A stretch of DNA of 64,000 bases from Pacificitalea sp040119125 (GCA_040119125.1 JBEDTR010000017.1:186001-250000); one strand, 5' to 3'; positions 36,711-45,802 are shown, counted from the stretch's first letter. Program-made: numbers and translations. Notes: generated by a model not told the origin, from the sequence alone.

Positions 36711-38225
36711 GTGAGCCGCATGTTCCCCGATTACGACAGCTTTGCCGCCGCTTACGACGCCGGAGAAAATCAGGTGGTCTATACCCGCCTTGCCGCCGAT
36801 CTCGACACGCCGGTATCGCTGATGTTGAAACTTGCCGGCGCGCGCGAAGACAGCTTCGTGCTGGAATCGGTGACAGGCGGCGAGGTGCGCGGCCGCTATT
36901 CCATCGTAGGACTGAAGCCGGACCTCATCTGGCAGAGCCACGAGGGCGCCGCGCGGATCAACCGTCAGGCCCGCTACGATCCTGCCGCTTGGGAGGCCGA
37001 GCCCGGCGATCCGCTGACATCCCTTCGTGCGCTGCTGGCCGAAAGCCGGATTGATCTGCCCGCTGAACTGCCCTCCGCCGCCGCCGGTCTATTCGGCTAT
37101 CTCGGCTATGACATGATCCGGCTGGTCGAAACCCTGCCGGGTGGCAATGCCGATCCGCTGGGGCTGCCCGATGCGGTGATGATGCGCCCTACGGTCGTCG
37201 CTGTGCTGGACGGCGTGAAGGGCGAGGTCATCATCGTATCGCCCGCCTTCACCGCCTCCGGACTGAACGCGCGCGCAGCCTATGCACAGGCCGCCGAACG
37301 GGTCATGGACGCCGTGCGCGATCTGGATCAAGGCGTGCCCGGCGAGGCCCGCGATCTGGGCGACGCGCAGGCCCAGATCGGTGAGCCAATGTCGAACTTC
37401 ACCAAGGCCGGCTATATGGCCGCCGTCGAGAAGGCCAAGGATTACATTCGCGCGGGCGATATCTTTCAGGTCGTGCCCGCGCAACGCTGGGCGCAATCCT
37501 TCCCGCTGCCGCCCTTTGCGCTTTATCGTTCGTTGCGGCGCACCAACCCGTCGCCCTTCATGTTCTTTTTCAACTTTGGCGGTTTTCAGGTCGTGGGCGC
37601 CAGCCCCGAAATCCTCGTGCGGCTGCGCGAGGGCGAGGTCACGATCCGCCCCATCGCCGGCACCCGCCCCCGTGGCGCGAATGAGGCCGAGGATAAGGCA
37701 TTGGAAGCCGACCTGCTGGGCGACCCCAAGGAGATGGCCGAACATCTGATGCTGCTCGATCTGGGCCGCAATGACGTGGGCCGCGTGTCGAAACTGGGCA
37801 GCGTCCACCCGACCGAGGAATTCATCATCGAGCGCTACAGCCACGTCATGCACATCGTGTCGAACGTGGTGGGCGAGATCGCCGAGGGCGAAGATGCGCT
37901 GTCGGCCCTGCTGGCTGGTTTGCCTGCTGGCACCGTCTCAGGCGCTCCGAAGGTCCGCGCGATGCAGATCATCGACGAGCTGGAGCCGGAAAAGCGCGGC
38001 GTCTATGGTGGGGGTCTGGGCTATTTCAGCGCCGATGGCGACATGGATATGTGCATCGCCCTGCGCACCGCCGTGGTGAAGGATGAAACGCTCTATATTC
38101 AGGCCGGTGGCGGTGTCGTCTATGACAGCGACCCCGAAGCCGAATGGCAGGAAACGGTGAATAAGTCCAAGGCCCTGCGCGCCGCCGCCCTCGACGCTGG
38201 TCGCTTTGTCCGCAAGGGCAACTGA
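36711..38225 (+). CDS. trpE: Anthranilate synthase component I
   Basis: Converts chorismate and glutamine-derived ammonia to anthranilate, the first step of tryptophan synthesis. 504 aa. N-terminal domain with the feedback-site-like element FVLESVTGGEVRGRYSIVG; catalytic chorismate-binding domain with RAGDIFQVVPAQRW, RPIAGTRPRG, DLGRNDVGRVS and SGAPKVRAMQIIDELE. Begins with GTG at 36711, with AAGGACG upstream; an ATG at 36720 is a possible alternative. trpG and trpD are not in the window. Confidence 0.96.
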   Translation: MSRMFPDYDSFAAAYDAGENQVVYTRLAADLDTPVSLMLKLAGAREDSFVLESVTGGEVRGRYSIVGLKPDLIWQSHEGAARINRQARYDPAAWEAEPGDPLTSLRALLAESRIDLPAELPSAAAGLFGYLGYDMIRLVETLPGGNADPLGLPDAVMMRPTVVAVLDGVKGEVIIVSPAFTASGLNARAAYAQAAERVMDAVRDLDQGVPGEARDLGDAQAQIGEPMSNFTKAGYMAAVEKAKDYIRAGDIFQVVPAQRWAQSFPLPPFALYRSLRRTNPSPFMFFFNFGGFQVVGASPEILVRLREGEVTIRPIAGTRPRGANEAEDKALEADLLGDPKEMAEHLMLLDLGRNDVGRVSKLGSVHPTEEFIIERYSHVMHIVSNVVGEIAEGEDALSALLAGLPAGTVSGAPKVRAMQIIDELEPEKRGVYGGGLGYFSADGDMDMCIALRTAVVKDETLYIQAGGGVVYDSDPEAEWQETVNKSKALRAAALDAGRFVRKGN

Positions 38226-38445
38226 CCGCCGCGCTAGCCGCCTCTCACCCTTGATGCACCACAGGATTGCGCCCTGCCTCGGCTGGGCGCTCTCCGGCAT
38301 TGGTGGCAGTCTATCGCTGAGTTCTGAGCCCCCGCTGTGCGAGGTATTTGGTCCGGTGTTGCTCGCCAGCGGACGGGAAGGTGCAGCGTGAGGCCAACTC
38401 AGCCGCACGGGGGTAGTCCGCAAAAACACTACATTACGCGGATAC

Positions 38446-38931
38446 CTAGAACCCTTCCACAGCCTCCTGCGCGATCTCGTTCAGGAAGCCCTGCACCTCC
38501 TGCATCGGGCCTTCGGGATAGTCGCGGAAGCCGATTTGCACCGCGCCCTCCCGCTCCATGACAAAGATCCCATAAGGACAATGGGCAAGGTTCAGGGGGT
38601 CTGCTTCCATCATCTTGCGCGACAGCACGGCGGAGCAGAACAGATACATATCCGCGTTGTCGTAGATCTCGACCTCGCTGCCGACATCGGCGCGCGTGCG
38701 CGACAGCATTTCGCCCACATGGCTGACGCTGTCGATGACCAGCCCTTTGCCGAGGATCGCATTTTCCAGCGCAAATGCCGCGTCGTCGAAACTGCCCTCA
38801 TAGCTATATGTCGTCACGCCCTGCGCATGGGCGGCCCCTCCGCCGGGCATAAGGCCAAGCATCACCACGCCCGCCGCGCCAAATGTCAGGCCAAGATTTG
38901 CGAGGTGGGGAAACCGGGATGTGCGGGTCAT
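38446..38931 (-). CDS. Exported DUF302-domain protein
   Basis: 161 aa. It has a signal peptide (hydrophobic core about residues 13-28, cleavage near AHA-QGVTT), then a DUF302 domain (YSYEGSFDDAAFALENAILGKGL; VSHVGEMLSRTRADVG; YLFCSAVLSRKMMEADP; CPYGIFVMEREG). Its function is unknown; DUF302 genes often accompany sox clusters and bear a cysteine like the FCSA and HCPYG ones here. Start chosen for GGAGGACAT upstream. It follows soxD on the same strand at 112 bp and is probably the last gene of the sox unit. Confidence 0.82.
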   Translation of the reverse strand: MTRTSRFPHLANLGLTFGAAGVVMLGLMPGGGAAHAQGVTTYSYEGSFDDAAFALENAILGKGLVIDSVSHVGEMLSRTRADVGSEVEIYDNADMYLFCSAVLSRKMMEADPLNLAHCPYGIFVMEREGAVQIGFRDYPEGPMQEVQGFLNEIAQEAVEGF

Positions 38932-39043
38932 GGCATGTCCTCCTGTGACGCCCATCATAATAGCGCGGCGCGGGGAGTCTCGCCAGTCCGCGCCGCGCCT
39001 GTTGCCTGCGCGCCCAATGCCGCCCGCCTGCTGGCGGCCAGCG

Positions 39044-40177
39044 TCACTCCCCGGCGGCGCGCAGATAGGCCTCGATCGCGGCAATATCATCTTCCGAGCG
39101 TAAACCGGGAAACGACATCTTGGTGCCCTTGAGATAGCCGCGCGGTTTGGCAAGGAACCCTGCCAGCGTCTCCGTCGTCCAGATCAGCCCATCCGCGCCT
39201 GCGTCCTCCATCGCGCTGGAATAGCGAAAGCCCTCAACCGTGCCCGCCTGCCGCCCGAACACACCGTTCAGATGCGGACCAGAGCGGTTCACCGCCCCCT
39301 CGCCCAGCTGGTGGCAGGCCTTGCATTTCCGAAACACTTTCTCCCCCGCCGCGACCAGCGCCGGGTCTGGTGCCGGGGTATCGGTGGCCGTGTCGGCAGG
39401 CGCGTCGACAGGCGCCTCAGGCGTGGCGGCTTCGGCCAGTTGCACCTGCGCCTGCGGTGTTGTGGACGTTGCCCTATCCGTCGCCTGCGCTTCGGCCCCA
39501 CCGCTGTCGTTGCGCGCAGAGCGGGCAGCGCTGTCATCCGGGGTCACATCCACCACCGCCGCGCGTCCGGTGATGCTGACGCTGTCCTTGCAGCCGCTCA
39601 TGCAGACCTCACCGGAAAATAGCGGCAGTTCCACCTCGGCCCGGTCATCGGGGAAGAAGCCATCCTCATTGGGCAGGCGGGCCTCGGTGAAATTCGCCTG
39701 CGACAGCACGAAATCTTCCTCCACCTCCCAATTCAGGAACAAAAGGTAGGCGGTGATGGCATAGACCTGATCGTCGCTCAGGCTCTGCGCATCGCCAAAT
39801 GGCATTGCCCGGTGCACATAGTCATAGACCGTCGACAGATAGGGCCAGTAGGAGCCGATGGTCTTGACCGGGCGATCCGCGCTCAGCGTATCCGCCCCGC
39901 CCGCCAGCACCGGCCAGCGCCCGCGCGCCTCGCCGAAATCGCCGTGGCAACTGGCGCAGGCCTCGGTATAGATCGCCTCGCCCTCTGTAACCGATCCCTG
40001 TCCTTCGGGCAGGCCCGTGCCGTCGGGGCGAATGTCGATGTCCCACGCCGCGATTTCCGCCGCAGTCGCCGGGCGTCCCAATTGCGCATAGCTCGGCGTG
40101 CCATCCGAGTCCGCCCACGCCGGGCCCCCGCCCAACACCACCACAGCCGCCAGAACCAGTTCAGGAAATTTCGACAT
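39044..40177 (-). CDS. soxD: Sulfur dehydrogenase diheme cytochrome subunit SoxD
   Basis: Cytochrome partner of SoxC, taking electrons as the sulfane sulfur on SoxY is oxidised. 377 aa, close to Paracoccus SoxD. Signal peptide (residues about 1-22). First c-type heme in EACASCHGDF, a long Ala/Pro/Asp-rich linker (about 240-285), then a second cytochrome c domain with heme motif CKACHQLGEG and possible Met ligand in KGTKMSFPG. The ATG overlaps the soxC stop by 17 bp, with GGGAGGCGG before it. Confidence 0.94.
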   Translation of the reverse strand: MSKFPELVLAAVVVLGGGPAWADSDGTPSYAQLGRPATAAEIAAWDIDIRPDGTGLPEGQGSVTEGEAIYTEACASCHGDFGEARGRWPVLAGGADTLSADRPVKTIGSYWPYLSTVYDYVHRAMPFGDAQSLSDDQVYAITAYLLFLNWEVEEDFVLSQANFTEARLPNEDGFFPDDRAEVELPLFSGEVCMSGCKDSVSITGRAAVVDVTPDDSAARSARNDSGGAEAQATDRATSTTPQAQVQLAEAATPEAPVDAPADTATDTPAPDPALVAAGEKVFRKCKACHQLGEGAVNRSGPHLNGVFGRQAGTVEGFRYSSAMEDAGADGLIWTTETLAGFLAKPRGYLKGTKMSFPGLRSEDDIAAIEAYLRAAGE

Positions 40178-41483
40178 TTTCCGCCTCCCCCTGCGCATCG
40201 ACCGCCCAGGTCTGAATGCCGTTATTGTGGTAGATCGAATTCTCGCCCCGGATCCGGCGAAGCGCGTCCTTGGTGGGTTGGACATAGCCGGTGCTGTCAT
40301 GGGCCCGGCTTTGCAGCAGCAGCGGTCGCCCATCCCAATCGAACTCGTGATAGAAACGGTGCATGGATTTATCCCATGATGGGCCCGACATCCGCGCCGC
40401 GATCCATGTGATGCCACCGTCGAGCGTCACATCCACGCGCGGGATCGTGCCCCGCCCGGACCAAGCCACACCGGTCAGAACGGTCGGTCCCGGCCCATGG
40501 GTGATGGGCGCTTGCGGACTGGGCGAGGTGATCACCGATTTCGCGTCCATTTCCCATGTGAACCGCCGCGCGCGCCCGTCGCCCAGCAGATCGGTGTATT
40601 TCGAGGTTTCCTCGCGGTGGTGCCAAGGCTGATCGCCGACCTCCAGCCGGCGCAGCCATTTCACCCACATGTTGCCTTCCCAGCCGGGCACGACCAGCCG
40701 CAGCGGATAGCCCTGTTCGGGGCGGAGCGCCTCTCCGTTCATCTTGAACGCCACCAGACAATCGTCGAGCGCCTTCTCCATGGGGATCGAGCGTGTCATC
40801 GCCGCCGCATCCGCCCCCTCGGCCAGCAGCCACGCACCGCCCGGCCTCACGCCCGCGCGCTCCAGCAGCAGACGCAGCGGAACCCCAGTATACATGACAT
40901 TATGGATCATGCCGTGGGTGTACTGGCAGCCGTTCAGCTGCGCGCCCCGCCATTCCATGCCGCTATTGGCGGCACATTCCAGAAAATACACCCGGTTTTC
41001 ACGGGGGAAGCGCAGCAGGTCCTCCATGGTAAAGACCAACTCATGGTCGGTCATGCCGTGGATCATCAGCCGGTGCTGCGCGGGATCGACCTGCGCCACG
41101 CCGCTGTGATGGCGCTCAAAACACAGACCATTGGGCGTGATGACTCCGTCCAGCGCGTGCAGCGGCGTGAAATTGACCGACGAGACCGGATCAGCGGTGA
41201 GCCAATCGACATTGCGGCGCCGCACGCCCGCCTCATGGGGCGAGGGCATGCCATAGGGCGTGGCATCCACCCCCGGCCCCAAATAGCGCGTCCAGTCGGG
41301 CAGCGTGGTGATGGCCGGATCGCCTGCGGATTGCGCCTGTGCCGCGCCCATGCCTGCCCCCGTCGCTGCCAGCCCCGCCGCGCCCGCCAACATTTGTCGG
41401 CGCGTGGGGTGGCCAGTGCGAGGGCCTGTGCGAGGGCCCTTGCGAGGACCTGTGCCGCCCGCCTGATCGCTATGGTCGCTCAT
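40161..41483 (-). CDS. soxC: Sulfane dehydrogenase molybdoprotein SoxC
   Basis: Periplasmic molybdenum-cofactor subunit that with SoxD oxidises SoxY-bound sulfane. 440 aa, of the sulfite oxidase family. Twin-arginine signal (TRRQMLAGAAGLAATGAG) preceded by an odd Gly/Pro/Arg/Thr repeat of about 15 residues. The Mo-ligating Cys is in YFLECAANSG; the C-terminal Mo-co dimerisation domain is present (TVLTGVAWSGRGTIPRVDVT). Ribosome site GGGAGGCGG sets the start. The presence of soxCD predicts full oxidation of thiosulfate to sulfate rather than sulfur-globule storage. Confidence 0.96.
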   Translation of the reverse strand: MSDHSDQAGGTGPRKGPRTGPRTGHPTRRQMLAGAAGLAATGAGMGAAQAQSAGDPAITTLPDWTRYLGPGVDATPYGMPSPHEAGVRRRNVDWLTADPVSSVNFTPLHALDGVITPNGLCFERHHSGVAQVDPAQHRLMIHGMTDHELVFTMEDLLRFPRENRVYFLECAANSGMEWRGAQLNGCQYTHGMIHNVMYTGVPLRLLLERAGVRPGGAWLLAEGADAAAMTRSIPMEKALDDCLVAFKMNGEALRPEQGYPLRLVVPGWEGNMWVKWLRRLEVGDQPWHHREETSKYTDLLGDGRARRFTWEMDAKSVITSPSPQAPITHGPGPTVLTGVAWSGRGTIPRVDVTLDGGITWIAARMSGPSWDKSMHRFYHEFDWDGRPLLLQSRAHDSTGYVQPTKDALRRIRGENSIYHNNGIQTWAVDAQGEAENVEIS

Positions 41484-41538
41484 TGCCGCCTCCCTGAAAT
41501 CGACTGATCGGTATATGTGAATATTTAGTGTAGAGAGC

Positions 41539-41581
41539 GACCGGCGAGGCGACCCCCGCCGGTCACCGGGCCCGCAGGCCC
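41539..41581 (-). other. Hairpins between soxB and soxC
   Basis: Reading down the minus strand after the soxB stop: GGGCC-tgcg-GGCCC, then a perfect 8-bp stem GACCGGCG/CGCCGGTC with a 10-nt loop. No U-run follows. They may stabilise the soxB 3' end or tune passage into soxCD. Confidence 0.5.
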
Positions 41582-43275
41582 TAATTTCCGTTGATCGAAA
41601 CGGACTGGTTTTGCGGCACGCGCACGCTGCCCTGCTCGCGAATATGCGCCTCCAGCACATCCCAGATCGGCGGACCTTCGGTGCCTTCGGTGACGCTGGC
41701 CCAGCCGGCGACGACATAGCTGCGCGCGGGGTCGATTGCCTCGCCCGTGTCCAGCTTGACCATTTCCGTAATGCGGCTGCCCTGCGGCTGCGCGACGTCA
41801 ATCCGGTAGCCAAGCCCGCCGACCCGCACCATATCTCCGCCCTGCTGATAATAGGGGTCGGGGTTGAACAGGTTGTCGGCCACGTCCTCCATCACGATCT
41901 TCAGATATTCGCCGGTCATTTCTGTGCGGTAGGCTTCGGGGTAGCTCATCGCCGTGGCGTTAAAGATATCCTCGCGGGTGATGTCCTGCCCCGGCAGCAC
42001 CGACGCGCCCCAGCGGAAGCCCGGCGACAGTGCGATCTCCGCATCCCGCTGGCTCAGCAGCGCATCGCAGATCAGGTCGTCCCATGTGCCGTTGAAATTG
42101 CCTCGCCGGAACAGCAGGCTTTCGGTCTGGCCCACCACCTCGGTCAGCTCGGCCGCATAGGGCGCGCGCTCTGCCTCGACCAGCGCCGCCATCTCCGCGT
42201 CCGGGGTGATGACGTCCGAGAAGATCGGGATCAGCTTGTGCTTCAAGCCGCGCAGCGCGCCATCGGCAATATCCAGATCGACGCGGCTGACGAATTTGCC
42301 GTGACTGCCCGACGCGATCAGATGGGTGCCATCGACCAGCACCGGCGCGGGCAGCGCGTCATGGGTATGACCGGTCAGGATCACGTCGATGCCCGGCACG
42401 TCATGCGCCAGCTTGCGATCCACGTCGAAGCCGTTATGCGACAGCAACACGACCACATCCGCGCCCTTTGCGCGGACCTCGGCCACCATCTCTGCCACCC
42501 GCTGTTGACGCACGCCAAAGCTCAGATCCGGGAACAGCCAGCCGGGATTGGCGATTGGCAAATACGGGAAAGCCTGCCCGATCACCGCCACCTGCGCGCC
42601 GCCCCGCTCGAACATCTGGTAGGGCTCATAGGCCGGCTCATCCCATTCGGCGTCAAAGATATTGGCGCCAAGGAATGGAAACTTCAGCTCGTTTTCGACG
42701 ATCTGGTTCACCCGGTCGATGCCTAGCGTGAATTCCCAATGGGAGGTCATCGCCTCCACCCCCAGCAGGTTCATGGTATTGACCATATCCTGCCCTTGGG
42801 TGCGCAGCGCGGTGAGCGAGCCCTGCCAAGTGTCGCCACCATCGAGCAGCAGCGCGTCAGGCCGGTCGGCGCGGATCGCCTTGACCACGGTGGCAATGCG
42901 ATCCAGCCCGCCCATCTTGCCGTAGCCCTGCGCCAGCGCGACGAAATCGTCATAGGTCAGCGCGTAATCGTCGGCGGACCCTTTCTCGATGCCATAGACC
43001 TGACGCAGTTGCTCCCCGGTCAGATGCGGCACCAGACCTTCCTGCGCGCCGACACCGATGTTGAACTCCGGCTCTCGGAAATACACCGGCACCATCTGGG
43101 CATGGATGTCGGTGATGTGGATTAGCGTCACATTGCCGGTGGTGTCGAATTGCAGCAGCTGGTCCTGGCTCAACGTCTGTTGCGCGGCGACACGGGACCA
43201 ACGCCCCATGCCCCCCACCCCGGTCAGCGCCGTGGCGGCAAGGGCGGCTTGCATGAAATCGCGACGAGCAATCAT
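41581..43275 (-). CDS. soxB: Thiosulfohydrolase SoxB
   Basis: Dimanganese hydrolase that releases sulfate from the thiosulfonate group on the SoxY carrier. 564 aa. Twin-arginine signal (MIARRDFMQAALAATALTG). Metallophosphatase-like metal motifs HITDIHAQ, DGGDTWQGSLT, MTSHWEFTLG and LTGHTHDALPAP, followed by the 5'-nucleotidase C-terminal domain (NFNGTWDDLICDALLSQ). Start at 43275 with AAAGGACC upstream. Separated from soxA by a terminator-like hairpin. Confidence 0.97.
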   Translation of the reverse strand: MIARRDFMQAALAATALTGVGGMGRWSRVAAQQTLSQDQLLQFDTTGNVTLIHITDIHAQMVPVYFREPEFNIGVGAQEGLVPHLTGEQLRQVYGIEKGSADDYALTYDDFVALAQGYGKMGGLDRIATVVKAIRADRPDALLLDGGDTWQGSLTALRTQGQDMVNTMNLLGVEAMTSHWEFTLGIDRVNQIVENELKFPFLGANIFDAEWDEPAYEPYQMFERGGAQVAVIGQAFPYLPIANPGWLFPDLSFGVRQQRVAEMVAEVRAKGADVVVLLSHNGFDVDRKLAHDVPGIDVILTGHTHDALPAPVLVDGTHLIASGSHGKFVSRVDLDIADGALRGLKHKLIPIFSDVITPDAEMAALVEAERAPYAAELTEVVGQTESLLFRRGNFNGTWDDLICDALLSQRDAEIALSPGFRWGASVLPGQDITREDIFNATAMSYPEAYRTEMTGEYLKIVMEDVADNLFNPDPYYQQGGDMVRVGGLGYRIDVAQPQGSRITEMVKLDTGEAIDPARSYVVAGWASVTEGTEGPPIWDVLEAHIREQGSVRVPQNQSVSINGN

Positions 43276-43350
43276 CGGGGCGGTCCTTTCGCGGGCGTCT
43301 GGGCTGGGCCGGGTCAGACCCCTCACACATGCGCCTTATTGAATATTACC

Positions 43351-43389
43351 AAAGGCAGAAAAGCCCCGCGCGGCACTGCCGGCGGGGCC
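43351..43389 (-). terminator. Terminator/attenuator between soxA and soxB
   Basis: Seven nucleotides after the soxA stop the minus strand forms GCCCCGC-CGGC-agt-GCCG-c-GCGGGGC (one bulge), followed by TTTTCTGCCTTT. This has the full form of an intrinsic terminator, yet soxB and soxCD lie downstream on the same strand. Partial read-through would give more soxXYZA than soxBCD message. Confidence 0.75.
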
Positions 43390-43396
43390 TTCGGGA

Positions 43397-44269
43397 TTAG
43401 TTGCGGACCGACGGCCCTTCAACGGACAGACCATTACCGCGCGAGGTCACATAAAGCTCCAGCGCGACGAATTCCGGGCTGCCCTCGGCAAAGGTCTCGG
43501 CGCGGGTGTCGCGAACGCAGCCCTTGAACCGGCTGTGCACGGCGTTCAGCTTGGCGTTCTTCAGCCGGTAGACCGGGAAGCCATTGACCTGACCCTGGCT
43601 CAAGTGGTCGGCGCGGATCATGTTGCCGTAATTGTCTTCGTGACAATTGGCACAGGCCAGCTCCAGCTGCCCATAGCGGGTGTAGTAGATATCCTTGCCC
43701 TGTTCCCAAGTGCTCTGGGCCGGGCCGTCAATCGCCACATCCACCGGCATCCCACGGGAGACGGAGGAAATCAGCGCCACCATGTTGATCATGTCGCCGG
43801 ACGTGTAGCCCCACGGCTCCGCCTGCATCCGCTCCTCGCGGCAAGCGTTGATCTGCATTTCCATCGTGCGAACTTCGCCAGCGTCCTCGTTCCACTTCGG
43901 ATAGACCGGCTTCACACCTGCCATTTCCTCGGGCTCATTATGGCATGACGCGCAGCTTTCGCCCGCCTCGCCATCGGCGCTGGCCCACATATCCCGCGCC
44001 TGATCGACAAAGATCATGCCGGGATTGTCGAAATCATCCATCTGCAGTTCCTGGGTCTCATCCGCGCGGTAGACCCAGCCCGATGTGATCTCAGACATCG
44101 CGTCGAGATGTTCGGGCGCAGGGGCGCGCACGGTGATTTCCAGATCGCCGTTGATGACCAGATCGGCCTCTTCATCGGCATGCAGCGGTGAGGCAGCCAG
44201 CCCCAGCGCAATCACGCTGGCGGACATGGCGGCAAGGCGGCGCCCTTTGGTCAGGGGTCTCATCTTCAT
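43397..44269 (-). CDS. soxA: Diheme cytochrome SoxA
   Basis: With SoxX it forms the c-type cytochrome that attaches thiosulfate to the cysteine of SoxY. 290 aa. Signal peptide (cleavage about residue 31, LHA-DEEAD). Two heme motifs, ESCASCHNEP and LACANCHEDN. The conserved cysteine of the active-site heme region is in FKGCVRDTRAE. Start set by GGAGGAGAAGG. The sixth-ligand cysteine assignment follows family knowledge. Confidence 0.96.
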   Translation of the reverse strand: MKMRPLTKGRRLAAMSASVIALGLAASPLHADEEADLVINGDLEITVRAPAPEHLDAMSEITSGWVYRADETQELQMDDFDNPGMIFVDQARDMWASADGEAGESCASCHNEPEEMAGVKPVYPKWNEDAGEVRTMEMQINACREERMQAEPWGYTSGDMINMVALISSVSRGMPVDVAIDGPAQSTWEQGKDIYYTRYGQLELACANCHEDNYGNMIRADHLSQGQVNGFPVYRLKNAKLNAVHSRFKGCVRDTRAETFAEGSPEFVALELYVTSRGNGLSVEGPSVRN

Positions 44270-44368
44270 TGTCCTTCTCCTCCCTGGGGTCCGCCCCGCC
44301 AACGCGGGAAACGGCCTTGGTCCGGTCCGTTGGGGTGGGGGCGCCCGTCAGCGGAGCGCTCCCCGATA

Positions 44369-44463
44369 CGGTCGTCAGCCGACCGGCCCTAGATGCGGTC
44401 GTCAGCCGAGTAACCTAAAGCGCGGTCGTCAGCCGAGTAACCTAAAGCGCGGTCGTCAGCCGA
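44369..44463. repeat. 27-bp tandem repeat over the soxZ 3' end
   Basis: Four copies of the 14-base core CGGTCGTCAGCCGA at exactly 27-bp spacing (44369, 44396, 44423, 44450). The two middle 27-bp units are identical. The last copy contains the soxZ stop codon and final codons, so the array looks like downstream duplications of the end of soxZ. In the first and last units the core extends to CGGTCG-tcagc-CGACCG, a small hairpin. Confidence 0.9.
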
Positions 44464-44785
44464 CCGACACCTCCTTGCTGTCCTCATAGACCGAGCCGTC
44501 ATCGTCATACCAAGTGAAATTGAATGTGCCGCTTTCGGGCACGGTCGCTTGGAATTCGAAATAAGGATTAGTCGAAATCGCGGGTTCGAGCACCACGTCG
44601 ATCACCGTCTCGTCGTTGAACGTGACGTGGAAGCGGTTGATGATCGAACGCGGGATCGTGTTGCCGTCGCTATCCTTGCGCTGGCCCGATTCCATCGTGT
44701 GGCTGATCAGCGTCTTGATCGTGATTACCTCGCCCGCCGTAGCGGTGGCGGGAACCTTGACGCGGGGTTTTACACCAGATGCCAT
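44456..44785 (-). CDS. soxZ: Sulfur carrier subunit SoxZ
   Basis: Partner of SoxY; the SoxYZ heterodimer carries the sulfur intermediates in the periplasm. 109 aa immunoglobulin-like fold without signal peptide (exported with SoxY). Typical features: KVPATATAGEVITIKTLISHTMESGQRKD (family hallmark, split here at the turn), NRFHVTFND and FNFTWYDDDGSVYEDSKEV. The stop codon lies inside the last unit of the tandem repeat. 21 bp after soxY. Confidence 0.96.
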   Translation of the reverse strand: MASGVKPRVKVPATATAGEVITIKTLISHTMESGQRKDSDGNTIPRSIINRFHVTFNDETVIDVVLEPAISTNPYFEFQATVPESGTFNFTWYDDDGSVYEDSKEVSVG

Positions 44786-44806
44786 TCTATCGTCTCCTGT
44801 CTCGCC

Positions 44807-45226
44807 TCAGCCGCCGCAGCCGCCGATGGTGACTTTCACTTCCTGGCTGGCGCGGTGGAACGTGCCGTCTTCCAGTTTGGCGATCGCGATCACGTCCTGG
44901 GTCTGTGCCAGACGGATGCGGGTCGAGGCCTCGCGCGCGCCGGCCAGCGGCCCGAACTTGAAGGTCGCGACATCGGGGTTGGGGTTGCCGGCGGCCAGTA
45001 CCATGATCTCGGCGGCGCCTTCGGCGGCCACTTCGATCGGCACGGTGTTGCCGTTTTCGGCGATCTCGGGGGCGGTCAGCGTTACGCCGCCCTCGACCAC
45101 CTCGGCCCCGCCGGTGAACGCGGCAATCGCGTCCTCGGTGGCGGCGAAGGCGGCGTTCAGCGGCAACAGGGTCAGCGCCGCAGCGCCGGTCCCGATCGCC
45201 AGCGTCTCGCGTCTGGTCACGTTCAT
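44807..45226 (-). CDS. soxY: Sulfur carrier subunit SoxY
   Basis: Carrier to which thiosulfate is covalently bound during oxidation. 139 aa. Twin-arginine signal (MNVTRRETLAIGTGAAALT, cleavage about residue 28) and the diagnostic C-terminal swinging arm IGGCGG, whose cysteine bears the substrate. AAGGAG precedes the ATG. Confidence 0.97.
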   Translation of the reverse strand: MNVTRRETLAIGTGAAALTLLPLNAAFAATEDAIAAFTGGAEVVEGGVTLTAPEIAENGNTVPIEVAAEGAAEIMVLAAGNPNPDVATFKFGPLAGAREASTRIRLAQTQDVIAIAKLEDGTFHRASQEVKVTIGGCGG

Positions 45227-45289
45227 GGGGTCAACTCCTTAGTTCTGTGGTCCGCAGTTCAGGCTGGTCCGCAAGCGGTCCGAGCCCGA

Positions 45290-45802
45290 TCAGCCTTCCT
45301 TCAGGGTCATCAGATAGGCCACCACGTCCTCGACCTGCTGCGCGGTCAGCAGCGGGGCCAGCGGCTCGGTCCCGGCCTTGCCGGTAAACCCGTTGCCGGG
45401 ACGGATATAGCCCGAACTTTTATAGAACGATGGCATCATAGAGCCTTCGAACGTCATTTTCGCATTCGCGATGATGCCGCGCAGATCGGCTTCGGTCCAG
45501 CGATCCCCGGCCCCGTCGAGAGGCGGGCCGATTTCACCCTGGAACGGCACGGCATCAAGGACAGACACTTGGTGACAGGCCACGCAATTGCCAAGCCCCC
45601 GCGTCGTCATCACCGTCTGCCCCGCATCGGCATCGCCTGCGGTTTCGGTCAGCGGATCAGCCACCGCACCGTATTCGTCGTAATGCACCGCATCGGGGGC
45701 GACGACATCCTGCGCGGAATTGGCATCCTGCGCGGCCAGAGGCGCGGCAAGACCCATCGTAGTGGCCAGCGCCAGCGCGGCCGTGATCGAGACTGTCTTC
45801 AT
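45290..45802 (-). CDS. soxX: Cytochrome c subunit SoxX
   Basis: Monoheme partner of SoxA. 170 aa. Signal peptide (about residues 1-24, LAA-QDANS). Heme motif in GLGNCVACHQV; the segment KMTFEGSMMPSFYKSSGYI contains the likely methionine ligand. First gene of the soxXYZA part; the 258-bp gap upstream carries a SoxR-type operator. Confidence 0.95.
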   Translation of the reverse strand: MKTVSITAALALATTMGLAAPLAAQDANSAQDVVAPDAVHYDEYGAVADPLTETAGDADAGQTVMTTRGLGNCVACHQVSVLDAVPFQGEIGPPLDGAGDRWTEADLRGIIANAKMTFEGSMMPSFYKSSGYIRPGNGFTGKAGTEPLAPLLTAQQVEDVVAYLMTLKEG

